From an uncultured Sphingomonas sp. (GTDB taxonomy: Bacteria > Pseudomonadota > Alphaproteobacteria > Sphingomonadales > Sphingomonadaceae): a stretch of DNA of 62,616 nucleotides. Below are positions 1 to 10,100 of this stretch, one piece after another (position 1 is the stretch's first letter; each line of letters opens with the position of its first letter). The translations under genes and the position numbers were made by a program. Location of the stretch: positions 1 to 62,616 of the forward strand of contig NZ_CAJXWX010000026.1 of the NCBI RefSeq assembly GCF_913062585.1, written 5' to 3'. The notes beneath the pieces were generated by a model. The model did no database searches, was not told where the DNA came from, and saw nothing but the letters and a program-made list of their open reading frames with translations.

Positions 1-2
1 CA

Positions 3-194
3 CCTACGCCCGGCAATGGCGGCGGAGACGACAATGCACTAACTAACAAGCCGGACCACTCGGTGGGGGCTGTTCAGTCCCGGGAATGCCCGCCTTCTCA
101 CAACGCGTTCCTGCGCCCTGTCCGGGAAACGTCCATGCTGATCCGGCCTGATGAATCGCGAAAAATGCGATCTACCGGCGCCAGGTTGAGGTAA
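3..194 (+). other. possible 3' end of an upstream gene (uncertain)
   Basis: One forward frame is open from the window edge to a TAA at 192-194 and has no start in view. Its product would begin with a Gly/Asp/Asn-rich stretch (PTPGNGGGDDN) and end Arg-rich. I recognise no family, and the open length of about 63 codons is not significant at this GC content. It could be the tail of a cut gene or simply non-coding upstream DNA of the DUF333 gene at 279. Nothing else was seen in 1-278. Confidence 0.15.
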
Positions 195-278
195 ATTGGA
201 TTTCACTCCGTCTTCCCGATGAAGGCCCGCAAGGACTTTGCGAGCCACAGTGTCACACGGGTGAGGGACGGCTTCGTC

Positions 279-656
279 ATGCATCGACTGGCCTATGTTG
301 GAATAACGTTACTGATCTGCACGGCGGTACCGTTGCTGATTCTGATAAGCGGGCCGGTCTCTTCGCAGACGATCGATGAAAATGGCGCGTCGGGTGTGTG
401 CCTCCGCCTTGGCGGGGTGGGCATCATCGTCAACGGCGCCGCATATTGCCGCCTTCGCGATGGGCGTGCCGTCGACAAGCGACTGCTCGTTCTTGGGCGG
501 CGGCGACGCGCCGTCATGCCCAACCCCGCCAGCGCCTATTGCGAGCGATCGGGCGGCAGGCTGGACGTGGTGGACGAGCCGGGCGGACAGACGGGCTATT
601 GCCATCTGCCGAACGGAGCCGTTATCGAAGAATGGGCACTATATCGTGGCCGCTGA
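279..656 (+). CDS. secreted DUF333-domain protein, single copy
   Basis: A 125-residue protein. An N-terminal hydrophobic segment (about residues 3-28, ending near VSSQ) looks like a signal peptide or anchor. The C-terminal half holds a DUF333 (putative hemolysin) motif: NPASAYC, then a GG pair, GYCHLPNG and EEWALY. A degenerate earlier half-motif (VCLRLGG...YCRLRDG) suggests an ancestral tandem duplication. The start at 279 is chosen because the signal peptide begins there; the longer upstream extension is Arg/Lys-rich and unlike a leader. The molecular role of DUF333 is not established. A three-copy paralogue lies at 4874, on the other side of the FecI/FecR/receptor set. Confidence 0.7.
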   Translation: MHRLAYVGITLLICTAVPLLILISGPVSSQTIDENGASGVCLRLGGVGIIVNGAAYCRLRDGRAVDKRLLVLGRRRRAVMPNPASAYCERSGGRLDVVDEPGGQTGYCHLPNGAVIEEWALYRGR

Positions 657-828
657 AGTGCATAGCGCGAAACCTCGGTCGACATCGATGTCCCGCGCGA
701 TGTTCCCGGCCGATCGCACGACATCGTCAAGGAGTGCGCCGTATCGGCAAGCGGCGGGCACACATTCATTTCTTCACGATCAGCCAGTAAGAGGCACCGC
801 ACGATCCCCTCACGCCATCTCGGTGCCC

Positions 829-1332
829 ATGTCATCAAACGGATTAGAAGCGGTCTACTTGGCGAATCGGGACAAAATGGTCCGTTTCCTTGCCGCGCGC
901 GGGGCTGGCGATGCCGCCGAAGATCTGGCGAATGATCTTTGGCTGAAGATTTCGACGCTTTCGACCGGCCCGATCGCCAATCCGCTATCCTATCTGTATC
1001 GGGCCGCCAACTCGCTGATGATCGATCGGTATCGGGCGCGGCGGCAGTCGGATCGCAGGGAGCAGGACTGGTTCGATCTCAGAGGCGACGGCGAAGCCTC
1101 GGACGAGCCGGCAGGCGAAAGGGTGATCGGTGCGCAGCAGGAGATTGCAAAGGTGGCAGCCGTGCTGACGACACTGGGCACCCGTCGGGAAACGGTCTTT
1201 CGGCGAGCAAGGATCGACGGCGTCTCGCAGCGACAGATCGCCGAGGAATTGGGCGTCAGCTTGAGCACGGTGGAAGCGGACCTGCGGATCGCCACCCGCG
1301 CATTGATCGAACTGAAGGAAGACCTGCGATGA
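829..1332 (+). CDS. ECF sigma factor, FecI-like
   Basis: A 167-residue sigma-70-family factor of extracytoplasmic-function type. The region-2-like segment (about residues 1-70) includes AEDLANDLWLKI and PLSYLYRAANSLMIDRYR. Region 4 (about 105-165) carries the helix-turn-helix SQRQIAEELGVSLSTVEADLR. In FecI systems the factor is held by FecR and released when the cognate TonB receptor signals through its STN domain. The FecR gene starts 34 bases downstream and a receptor with an STN domain follows, so the order is sigma, anti-sigma, receptor. The ATG at 829 has no clear Shine-Dalgarno sequence, but the open frame further upstream overlaps the DUF333 gene and does not look like sigma factor. 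Confidence 0.88.
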   Translation: MSSNGLEAVYLANRDKMVRFLAARGAGDAAEDLANDLWLKISTLSTGPIANPLSYLYRAANSLMIDRYRARRQSDRREQDWFDLRGDGEASDEPAGERVIGAQQEIAKVAAVLTTLGTRRETVFRRARIDGVSQRQIAEELGVSLSTVEADLRIATRALIELKEDLR

Positions 1333-1366
1333 GCATGACGAACGCCGTCGCGACCGAGGACAAGGC

Positions 1367-2293
1367 ATGATGACCGGCAGGAAGGTCGACGAAACCGCAT
1401 TGGAATGGGCCATCCGCTCGGCCGACCCGTCGTTCGACGACTGGGATGGACTGACCCAATGGCTTGAGGCTGATCCGCTGAACCATGATCGCTATGACGA
1501 GGCGACAGCGGCTATGACGCAGGCGACCGACCGCGTCGCTGCCACGCCGGTTCAGGCCGTGCCGGTGGCCGCGAACGACGCTGGGCCGATGCGACGCGAT
1601 TATTGGCGCTGGGGCGGCGGAGCCGTCGCCGCCATGCTGGCCATGGTCGTCGGGGTGTCGGTCTGGCACGACCGATCGCAGCCCTATGCGGTGGAAACCT
1701 CGCCCGGCGAACAGCGGTCGGTTGCCCTTGCCGATGGCAGCCAGATCATCCTGGGCGGCGGTTCGCGCGTGACGCTGGATCGGGCGGATGCGCGCGTGGC
1801 GGTCGTGGATCATGGCGAAATGCTGTTCCGGATCAGGCATGATGCGGCGCATCCGTTTCGGGTGACCGCCGGCGACACGAAGATGGTCGACCTGGGGACC
1901 GTCTTCGACGTGACGCACGATCCCCAGCGGACGCGCGTCGCCGTGGCAGAGGGGGCGGTGATGGTCGATCCGCAAGGCGCGCGTCTTCGCCTCGATCCGG
2001 GCCAGGCGATAGTGGCGGCCGATGGCGAGTTGCGTCGGGAGCGCGCGGAGGATGTCGGCGGCTGGCGCGAAGGTCGCGTGACCTTCGATCATGCCCCGCT
2101 GTCCGACGTCGCGCGGGACCTCAGCCGCCAGCTTGGCCACAATATCCGCGTCGACGCGGCCATCGCGGATCGGCCGTTCAGCGGGACGGTCGATATCCGC
2201 TCGTTGCATGACGATCCGGCGCTGCTCGGTCGGCTGCTGGCGGTCGATGTCCGGCGGGACGGGAAGGTGTGGGTGCTGGGCGACGATCGTTGA
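1367..2293 (+). CDS. FecR-family anti-sigma / sigma regulator
   Basis: A 308-residue inner-membrane signal transducer. The N-terminal part (DETALEWAIRSADPSFDDWDGLTQWL) matches the DUF4880 sigma-binding region. A single transmembrane helix follows at about residues 80-100 (WGGGAVAAMLAMVVGVSVW). The FecR periplasmic domain then runs with the typical GEQRSVALADGSQIILGGGSRV pattern, and a C-terminal DUF4974/STN-like part follows (VTFDHAPLSDVARDLSRQLG). It should bind the sigma factor at 829 in the cytoplasm and the receptor STN domain in the periplasm. Its 3' end overlaps the receptor gene start by about 25 bases, indicating translational coupling. MM at the start leaves 1367 or 1370 as the first codon. 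Confidence 0.9.
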   Translation: MMTGRKVDETALEWAIRSADPSFDDWDGLTQWLEADPLNHDRYDEATAAMTQATDRVAATPVQAVPVAANDAGPMRRDYWRWGGGAVAAMLAMVVGVSVWHDRSQPYAVETSPGEQRSVALADGSQIILGGGSRVTLDRADARVAVVDHGEMLFRIRHDAAHPFRVTAGDTKMVDLGTVFDVTHDPQRTRVAVAEGAVMVDPQGARLRLDPGQAIVAADGELRRERAEDVGGWREGRVTFDHAPLSDVARDLSRQLGHNIRVDAAIADRPFSGTVDIRSLHDDPALLGRLLAVDVRRDGKVWVLGDDR

Positions 2294-4689
2294 ACCCGGG
2301 CGCCCGTTCGGCCGCCCTCGGGCTGATGCTCGCCATGATCGCGCCGTCGCCTGCCGCCGCGCAGACGCTGGCGATCGATCTGCCTGCAGGGAGCGTCAGC
2401 GCGCAGGTGCTGGCGCTCGGGCGGCTTGCCGGCGTCAGCGTCGTCGTCACCGATCCCCGCTTGTGGTCGAAGCCCGTACCGGCCTTGCGCGGCCGAATGA
2501 GCGCGCTCGCCGCGCTCCGTCTGATCGCCGCGCGATCCGGGGGCGAGGTCGAGCCGATCGATGCGGCACTGTTCCGCCTCGTGCCGAAACGGACGGCGGT
2601 GCCTCGCGCCCACCCGGCCAAGCCCCAGCTACCCGCACCGGCTGTCCCACCGCCCGAGCCTCCCGCACCCGACATCATCGTGGTGGGCAGCAAACGCGAT
2701 CTACCGCTCGGTCGCGTCGCGGGTCAGGTCATGCGGGTTTCCGGGCAGGATCTGGAGTTAGGCGGTGCCGGGGGGACCGAACGACTGACGTCGCGACTGT
2801 CCACCGTCGCGTCCACCTATCTCGGTGCCGGGCGCAACAAGCTGTTCATACGCGGCATCGCGGATTCCAGCTTCACCGGCCCTACCCAGGCGACGGTCGG
2901 CCAGTATTTCGGCGATCTGCGCCTCGGCTATAACGCGCCCGACCCCGATCTGCGCTTGGCCGATCTGATGGCGGTCGAGGTGCTGGCGGGGCCGCAGGGC
3001 ACGTTATACGGTGCCGGCTCGCTTGGCGGCCTGATCCGGCTGGTCCCCAATCCGGTCGAGCTTGACCACTCCAGCGGATCGGTCGCCATCGGCGCGTCCG
3101 CCACCCAGCATGGTGCGCCTGGGTATGATGCACAGGGCGTCCTGAACGTGCCCATCGTGACGGATCGGCTCGGCCTCAGGCTGGTCGCCACGGCGGTCGA
3201 GGAGGGCGGCTATATCGACAAGCCGCTGCTCGGACGCCGCAACGTCAACACCACGCGTATCGAGGGCGGCCGCGGCACCGTGCATCTCAAGATCGCCGAC
3301 GACTGGAGTGCCGAGTTGATCGGGATCGGCCAGCGCATTCGCGGTGACGACAGCCAATATGCGGATCGGGACGCCCGCCCCCTCACACGCAACGCCAGGG
3401 TCGTCGAAGGGTTCGGCGCCGATTTCGGTCAGGGGCAGTTCGTACTGAGCGGCAAAGTCGGCAAGGTCCGGCTCCGTTCCTCGACCGGTGTCACGGCGCA
3501 TGACCTCACCGAACGCTATGACGCGACGATGGTCGGTGACGATCCGACGCTCTTCACGCAGGCGAACCGCACGCGGATGATCGCCAACGAAACGCGCGGG
3601 TGGGTCACCAATGCCGATGGATCGGGATGGCTGCTGGGCCTGAGTTTCACCGACAATCGCACGCGGTTGTCGCGGGCCTTCGTGACGCCTGGCGAACGCC
3701 AGCAACTCCCCGGGGTGTCGAACGCGGTGCAGGAAATCACAGCTTACGGCGAGGCGAGCATCCGGCCGGTTCGGACCGTTCTGTTGACAGGCGGCTTGCG
3801 TGTCAGCCGTTCCGTGCTGACGGGGGCGGCAGAGGACGGCCTTGTGCAGAATACGCCGGAGGCGATCGCGACGCTGGCCTCGCGCCGGGAAGTTTCCGTG
3901 CTGCCGTCCGCATCCGCCTTGATCGATGCCGGGCCGAATGCCGCGATGTACCTGCGCTATCAGCAAGGCTTCCGCCCCGGCGGGCTGACGATCTACGACG
4001 GTGACGTTCAGCGATTCAATAACGACCATGTCGCAACCATCGAGGCGGGCTATCGTTTCGGCCGTGCGACGCGAGACCCGTTCGCCTTTTCTCTCACCGT
4101 GGCCCATACCGACTGGCACGATATCCAGGCCGATTTCCTGGATGGCGGCGGCTTTCCATCGACCGCCAATGTCGGCGATGGCGACATCTGGACGGTCGAG
4201 ACGACCGCCTCGGCGCGATTGGCCAAAGGATTGCGGATCGACGCCGCAGTCTCCCTGAACAACAGCAGCATCAACGAACGCGCACCGAACGACTTGCCGG
4301 TCGTCAGGGCGTCGAGCGGCCCCGACGACGTCGCAGCCCGACTGGGTCCGATCCCCAACATTGCCGACGTCACGGCGCGCGTGGGAATGACCTACGACGC
4401 CGCACTGTCCGATCATGCGCGGCTGAAGGTCGATGGCTGGGCACGGTATGTGGGCATGTCGCGGCTCGGCCTCGGCCCCGAACTCGGGGAAGAACAGGGC
4501 AACTTCGTCGACAGCGGCATCACCGCTCGCTTGGGGTTGGATCGCTTCGGGATCACCGCTGGCGTCACGAATCTGACCGATGCACGCGGCAACCGCTTCG
4601 CGTTGGGAACGCCCTTCTTCACCGGCAAGGGACAGATCACTCCGCTTCGCCCGCGCACCTTCCGCATCGGATTCGACACCGCTTTTTGA
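2269..4689 (+). CDS. TonB-dependent receptor with STN signalling domain (FecA type)
   Basis: An 806-residue outer-membrane receptor. A signal peptide ends near AAAQ (about residue 34). An STN domain follows at about 35-105 (TLAIDLPAGSVSAQVLALGRLAGVSVVVTD is its visible pattern), then a Pro-rich linker, a TonB-box-like DIIVVGSK, the plug with the VEVLAGPQGTLYGAGSLGGLIRLV-type signature, and a beta-barrel ending in Phe (IGFDTAF). The STN domain plus the FecI and FecR genes mark it as a transducing receptor that induces its own operon on ligand binding. The ligand is unknown: a siderophore is common for this type, but no siderophore enzymes are present. A TTG at 2290 overlapping the fecR stop is an alternative start. 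Confidence 0.9.
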   Translation: MGAGRRSLNPGARSAALGLMLAMIAPSPAAAQTLAIDLPAGSVSAQVLALGRLAGVSVVVTDPRLWSKPVPALRGRMSALAALRLIAARSGGEVEPIDAALFRLVPKRTAVPRAHPAKPQLPAPAVPPPEPPAPDIIVVGSKRDLPLGRVAGQVMRVSGQDLELGGAGGTERLTSRLSTVASTYLGAGRNKLFIRGIADSSFTGPTQATVGQYFGDLRLGYNAPDPDLRLADLMAVEVLAGPQGTLYGAGSLGGLIRLVPNPVELDHSSGSVAIGASATQHGAPGYDAQGVLNVPIVTDRLGLRLVATAVEEGGYIDKPLLGRRNVNTTRIEGGRGTVHLKIADDWSAELIGIGQRIRGDDSQYADRDARPLTRNARVVEGFGADFGQGQFVLSGKVGKVRLRSSTGVTAHDLTERYDATMVGDDPTLFTQANRTRMIANETRGWVTNADGSGWLLGLSFTDNRTRLSRAFVTPGERQQLPGVSNAVQEITAYGEASIRPVRTVLLTGGLRVSRSVLTGAAEDGLVQNTPEAIATLASRREVSVLPSASALIDAGPNAAMYLRYQQGFRPGGLTIYDGDVQRFNNDHVATIEAGYRFGRATRDPFAFSLTVAHTDWHDIQADFLDGGGFPSTANVGDGDIWTVETTASARLAKGLRIDAAVSLNNSSINERAPNDLPVVRASSGPDDVAARLGPIPNIADVTARVGMTYDAALSDHARLKVDGWARYVGMSRLGLGPELGEEQGNFVDSGITARLGLDRFGITAGVTNLTDARGNRFALGTPFFTGKGQITPLRPRTFRIGFDTAF

Positions 4690-4873
4690 TCGGCATCTTC
4701 ACGGTATCTGCCGCTTCGCTCCGTCCTCTTCATGCCTGGCATAGAATGGCGACCATCGAAAACCGGCGATCGAGCCATTCAGTCATCGGCAATATGGAGT
4801 GAGGAATATGTCGTTCACGGGCTCCGAAGCCCGAAGCAATGGATAGTCCAGCTCCGCTCGGAGGGAATAGAAT

Positions 4874-5485
4874 ATGAAGTTTCAAGCATTTATGATGGTG
4901 AGCCTGCTATCGGCAGGCGCTGCGACATTCGCACTGCCCGCCCATGCCCAGCCGAAAGATAACGAAATCGCAAATCCCGCGTCGGAATATTGCGCCTCGA
5001 TCGGCGGAAAATCCTTCTCTCGCCGGACACCGTCGGGCGAGGTCGGCTATTGCCGGCTTCCGAACGGCAAGGTCGTGGAGGAGTGGAAACTGTTCCGCGA
5101 GAGCCAGAAGCGTCCGCCGGTGCCGAAGCGCCGCGATGATATGACCATGGCCAACCCGGCTGCGGTCCATTGCAGCAGGGTCGGCGGCACCAATCTGAAC
5201 CGCCGGACCCCGCAGGGCGACGTCGCGCTTTGCCGGTTGCGCAACGGCAAGACGGTCGATGCCTGGGCGCTCTACCGCCGCGACGACGGCAAGCGGCCTA
5301 CCCCGACAAAGCCCGGTATGACCGGTCTCGCCAATCCGGCGTCCGGTTACTGCTTGAAGCTGAAAGGACGTCTCGAAATGCGCGAGGGGCCGGGCGGAAC
5401 GACAGGGTTCTGCCATCTGCCGAACGGACGCGTCGTAGAGGAATGGCGCCTCTATCGCGAGCAGTCGACCGGTCGCCCCCGCTGA
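4874..5485 (+). CDS. secreted protein with three tandem DUF333 domains
   Basis: A 203-residue protein. A cleavable signal peptide ends near AHAQ (residue 26). Three DUF333 repeats follow at roughly 32-76, 91-135 and 147-192. Each has NPA..YC at the front, a central Gly pair, a Y/F/L-C-RLPNG-like turn, and a VEEW.L..R end. Two Cys per repeat may form disulfides in the periplasm. Repeats 1 and 3 keep the full EEW ending and repeat 2 has DAW. Linkers are Lys/Arg/Pro-rich. A GGAGGGAATAG stretch just upstream provides a ribosome binding site. DUF333 function is unknown. The gene follows the FecI/FecR/receptor set in the same direction and is related to the protein at 279, suggesting a common regulon. 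Confidence 0.78.
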   Translation: MKFQAFMMVSLLSAGAATFALPAHAQPKDNEIANPASEYCASIGGKSFSRRTPSGEVGYCRLPNGKVVEEWKLFRESQKRPPVPKRRDDMTMANPAAVHCSRVGGTNLNRRTPQGDVALCRLRNGKTVDAWALYRRDDGKRPTPTKPGMTGLANPASGYCLKLKGRLEMREGPGGTTGFCHLPNGRVVEEWRLYREQSTGRPR

Positions 5486-5723
5486 TCGCGGATGAATGTG
5501 GGCCGCGTGCACAGGCGCGCGGCCCATTGGCAAGCAAGTCATTCGGGCGCAAACGCCGGAGATCGATAGTAGATTGCTGGAATCAAACTGACTTCCCGAA
5601 ATTTGAAAAAAAGTTTCATTGACCCCAAGGCACTTCGAAAATGGTGCCGTCTTGCAGATGTAGGGGGACGCAGACTGGTGCGGCTCGCTCGAACCAAGAT
5701 CCATTTTCGAAGGACTAGATTCC

Positions 5724-6491
5724 ATGACCCTGGTTAGCTCGTTCGCGCCCGCTCATCGCGGTGCGTGCCGGTATTCGACTGTGATGATCGCTGGCATGAT
5801 TGCAGCCGTCGCCGGAACGGCGCCCGCGTCCGCGCAGAAGGCCGAACCCGGCCCCTATGTCGTTGCTCGTGCCGGCGCGCAGGTCGATTCCGACGTCAAG
5901 CCCAGCCAGGTTCTGAAGAAGGGTCAGACGGTGTCCAAGACGGCGCCTACGCTGCCCAAGTCCATCGACAACAAGTCCGGCTTCACCGGTGAATTGGGCA
6001 TGGGTTATGACTTCGGGGGATTCCGCCTGGAAGGCACCGCTGGTTACGACACCGCCAACATCGATGCCAAGGCGTTGAGCGACAAGAATTATATCGGGTC
6101 CGGCCAGCTCAAGTCCTTCGATCTGGGCGTGTCCGCCTATGTCGATCTGATCCAGGACGGGCCGTTCAAGCCATTCGTCGGCGGCGGTATCGGTGCGTCG
6201 CGCGTCAATTACTCGGTGGATCGTTACGCGCGGAGCGCGAACCCGGGCACGCTGAAACCCTCTGCGGGGATGGAAGGCAAGGATTGGGGCTTCCGCTGGC
6301 ATCTCGATGCGGGCGCGAGCTATGATGTGGCGCCCAAGACGTCGATCGAACTGCTCGGGCGATATTCTCAGACGTCCGGGATCCAGATGAAGGGCGTGAC
6401 GATCGATCAGGATATCAGCAGAACGACCCCGAACTACAAGCTGAAGAGCTCTTCGACCTCGATCATGGTCGGCCTTCGTCAGAAATTCTGA
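5724..6491 (+). CDS. outer-membrane beta-barrel protein (OmpA/Opa-like fold)
   Basis: A 255-residue protein. The signal peptide ends near PASAQ (about residue 37). The mature part alternates hydrophobic and polar residues as in an eight-stranded barrel: FTGELGMGYDFGGFRLEGTAGYD, LGVSAYVDL, PFVGGGIGASRVNYSV, and a C-terminal strand IMVGLRQKF ending in Phe as needed for BAM insertion. There is no OmpA peptidoglycan-binding domain. It probably acts as a structural or surface protein. It is separated by 238 bases from the DUF333 gene and followed by a terminator, so it is probably its own unit. Confidence 0.72.
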   Translation: MTLVSSFAPAHRGACRYSTVMIAGMIAAVAGTAPASAQKAEPGPYVVARAGAQVDSDVKPSQVLKKGQTVSKTAPTLPKSIDNKSGFTGELGMGYDFGGFRLEGTAGYDTANIDAKALSDKNYIGSGQLKSFDLGVSAYVDLIQDGPFKPFVGGGIGASRVNYSVDRYARSANPGTLKPSAGMEGKDWGFRWHLDAGASYDVAPKTSIELLGRYSQTSGIQMKGVTIDQDISRTTPNYKLKSSSTSIMVGLRQKF

Positions 6492-6512
6492 CCTGAGGTT
6501 GATCCGACGAGA

Positions 6513-6546
6513 AGGCGCCGTCCCTGCATCGGCCGGGACGGCGCCT
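6513..6546 (+). terminator. intrinsic terminator after the outer-membrane protein gene
   Basis: Perfect 12-bp inverted repeat, AGGCGCCGTCCC (6513-6524) and its complement (6535-6546), around a 10-base loop. A run of five T lies at 6558-6562, 11 bases after the stem. It sits 21 bases after the stop codon of the beta-barrel gene. Confidence 0.7.
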
Positions 6547-6562
6547 CTGCGCGGCTATTTTT

Positions 6563-7138
6563 CAACGGGATGGGCGCGGACCGCTGGATCATGAACATCG
6601 GAAGGGATCAGGACGCGGCATTCAGGCTATTCCGATGAGGCAACATGAACCGTCCTCTATGAAGACATATGAAACCCGCCAGCCGATCCATGCGGGGGTC
6701 AGTAAGGGGATGGTCAAAATCGTCCGCGAAGCGATGCGACCGTCCCGCCTCGCGTTTTCGGACGGTCTCGTTTTCCCGAAACATTGTGGCGGACATAGAG
6801 AAACAGGACTGCGGCGGCTTCCTGACAAAGGCCGTTATGGGATGACGTTCCAGTCTGCTGAACGGCTCTTATAGGTCCGGATCGTATCGAAGGCCGTGCC
6901 TCGGAGCGGACCCAATCCACACCGTTCAGAGCCAGCAGGGGCGTTTCCTGAAGCCGCCGCTCGTTCGTCTAAGGAATTCTTGCCTTCGCCTTTTGGCCAC
7001 GCCGCCGGCTGTCCACTCCTGGCCATGCTATGAGTCCAAGGATCGACCCTTTGCGGCAAAACAAATGTCATACATAATGCCGGTATAAATGGTGACGAGA
7101 TGCTGCGGCCAGATTCGTCAATCAGGGGGAGAGTCTGG
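6563..7138. other. 576-base region without a recognisable gene
   Basis: Short open frames on both strands show no family resemblance and no good start sites. The last 60 bases are comparatively A+T-rich (CATACATAATGCCGGTATAA) and probably carry the promoter and leader of the GH43 gene. No terminator, repeat or RNA was recognised. Confidence 0.4.
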
Positions 7139-10100
7139 ATGAACGAAGCACCGCGCTCCCTGAGTGTGATCATCCTCATTGCGTCGAGCTTGGCGCTGGC
7201 AGGGGCCGCACCGGTGGGTGATCCGATAACGGCTGCCGTCGCCCAAGCGGTACACAGCGATCCTGTCTCGGCAGTTTCGATCCTGAGAAACATCAAACTC
7301 CCTGACGACACCTCAACCTTCCCAGGGCTATCGCGCAATGCGGATAGCGCCGCAGCGCAGATGATCTGGCATTCTTCCAACCCGGCTATCATCTCCGACA
7401 CCGATCAAGGCCGGGGTCCTAACGCGATACGCCAAGGGTTTGACAGGCGCGGCGTGGGTGATCGGCGCATAGGCCTGACCGCTGCGGTCGCCGCCACGCC
7501 CGCCGCCTATATGTTCGTCTATTTCACTGGCAACACGATCGACGGGGAGAAACTGCGCTTTGCCGTATCCGACGGTAACAATGCCCTGCAATGGAAGACG
7601 TTGAACGGCGCGCAGCCGGTCCTTGAGTCTCGAGAGGGTACCCGGGGGCTTCGCGATCCCTTCATCATGCGCTCCGCAGAGGGGGATCGTTTTTTCCTCC
7701 TCGCCACAGACCTGTCGACGGGACGCACCGGCTGGGACGGCTCGACCAGTCACGGGAGCCGGTATCTTGAAATCTGGGAGTCGACGGACCTGATCCACTG
7801 GGGCAAGCAGCGACACGTCCTCGTCAATCTACCCAATGCCGGCATGACCTGGGCGCCGGAGGCGACCTTTGATCCCTCGATCGGTGCCTATGTCGTCTAT
7901 TGGACATCCACCTTGTACAAGGATGCCGCGCACAAGATCGAGGATGGCGACGGACCGCAGATTCTGCGCGCCACCACGCGCGACTTTCGGAGTTTTTCCG
8001 ATCCGGTGCCCTGGTTCAAGGCCGCCGATGTCCCCGGCGCCGTCAAGGCCAAAGGCATGATTGATGCCACGGTCATGAAGGACGGTGACCGATATTATCG
8101 GTTTACCAAAGTCAGCGACGCCGAAGGCTGTCCGTCCAGCGACATTCTGGCGCAGGTGTCGCCTGTGCTGCGCGCCAATGGCGCATCCGGCGCCTGGAAG
8201 ATCATCGATCGCTGCATCGGTCGCCGCAGCGGCACGCCGGAGGTGGAGGGCCCCACCGCATTCCGTGCCAATCCCGGCGATACCAGCGGTTTCCGCTATT
8301 TCCTGTGGGTCGATAATTATGGCGGCGTCGGCTATATTCCACTCGCCACCCATTCGCTGCGGGGGAAGATCCACTGGACCTATCCCAGCCAGTTCAACCT
8401 GCCCAAATCACCGCGACATGGCACGGTCCTGGCCATCACGGCGGCCGAGCGCGACGCGTTGGAAGCGCATTGGAACCGTGCCGATGCCGACGCAGCGACC
8501 ATTACCGATGGATGGGTCGTCGCCCCGGTCCTGGCATCGGGTACACGCCTGCCGGTCCCACCGGGTCACAACGCCACATGGCGCGCCGATGGTCGCGCCG
8601 TGTCCGATGCTATCCTCACCTCCACCTCTCCGGAGGACCGGATCATACGCCTGGAAGGCACGCTTACGCGCGCAAACGGCACAACATTTACAAAACAGTT
8701 CACCGTCCGGCTGCTAGGTATATCCGCGCGCCAACTCGAAGCCTACGCACGGGTGCCGACGACGACACAGGAGGTGAACCAGCCGACCGTCGCACGAAGC
8801 GTCCATTTGGGGCTGACGGACGCGCACGGCCGGATGACTGCGCTCAACGACGATTACGGCATCGCGTTCGCACGGGGCGACTATGTCGGGACGGATCGTG
8901 TCGCGCTTCGGGGCGTCGCGGACCCGTCCCCATTTTACTTTACCGATGGCGGGCTCGGCATCATCGCGGCACGCGTGGACATGGACGGTAATCCGGCTGG
9001 GGCCCCTTCCGCCGCAGTCGTGTTCCGTCTCGATCCGCAGTCCGCAGATTTTACCGAACTCGGCACGCTGGATCTGGGTAACGCAGCCGAGGGCATGACC
9101 AAGCCACGGGCCGTCTGGGATAGCTTCAGCCATCGCTATATCGTGTCATGGGTCGACCATTCCGGCCGGCCGCGCTGGACGACCGTGGCCGATCTCGCGC
9201 GCCAGGAGTGGCGAGAGACGCCCTTTTATCCCGAAACGGCGGGACAAAGGCCAAGGATCGCCTCCATCGGCAATGTCGGACATGTCCGCGCGGGTGACGT
9301 GACGACGACGGTGAACGACACGCTGCCGATCGACGGTGCTACCGCGGCGGTCCTGACCGCGCGCTACAGTCCGATCGTCAACACCACGGCAACCATCGCC
9401 CCCCAAAACATCGGCGTGGGGCATATCCGTGCCCTTGATGCCGCGCGCGTGACGTTGGGATATTCGGATGGCTCCACCGCCACACGAGCCGTTGATTGGG
9501 ACGCTGGCGATCTCGCACGACTGACCCGACCCGGCCGCTATCTGGTCCACGGCACTGTGCGCCAGCGACGCTATCCGGCCATCTTTGCGTATAACAGGGC
9601 GGATCCCGACATTTATCGGTGGGAGCATGAAGGCAAGGTCCGCTATCTGTTCGTGGCCACCGATGACACGAACAACGACAATGTCGGTTCGATACATCTG
9701 CCGCTTCGCATTGCGGACAATATCGCAGATCTTGCCGACGACCGGGGCGGCCGCGCGCGTGAGGTGGAGTTGCTCAATCGCCGGACACGCCACGATCGAA
9801 CGGCCGAGGGTCGTGTGATCGCAGGCTGTTACTGGGCCCCGGAAATCCACGAAATCGGCGGGAAGCTGTCGATCCTCTTCGCGCCTTGCTTCAATGCAAA
9901 GGACGATCAATCGAGCGAGGGGGGAACATGGTCGACCGTCCAGTCGCACATCATCCAGCTGCGCGACGGCGGCGATCCGGCCAATCCGGCCGACTGGTCC
10001 AAACCAGCTGCCGTCCTGAAAGCCGACGGCACGGCGCTCGGCCGGGCGGAAATGCCCGCCAACATCAGTCTCGACATGAGCTATTTCGAGGTGGCTGGTC

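Noticed and set aside
4818..4833. Inverted repeat CGGGCT/AGCCCG after the first TonB receptor as a terminator
   Set aside because: Only a 6-bp stem with a 4-base loop and no T-run; too weak to call.
6563..7138. Several short open frames (up to about 80 codons) in the gap before the GH43 gene
   Set aside because: No ribosome sites, no family similarity, and overlapping frames on both strands.
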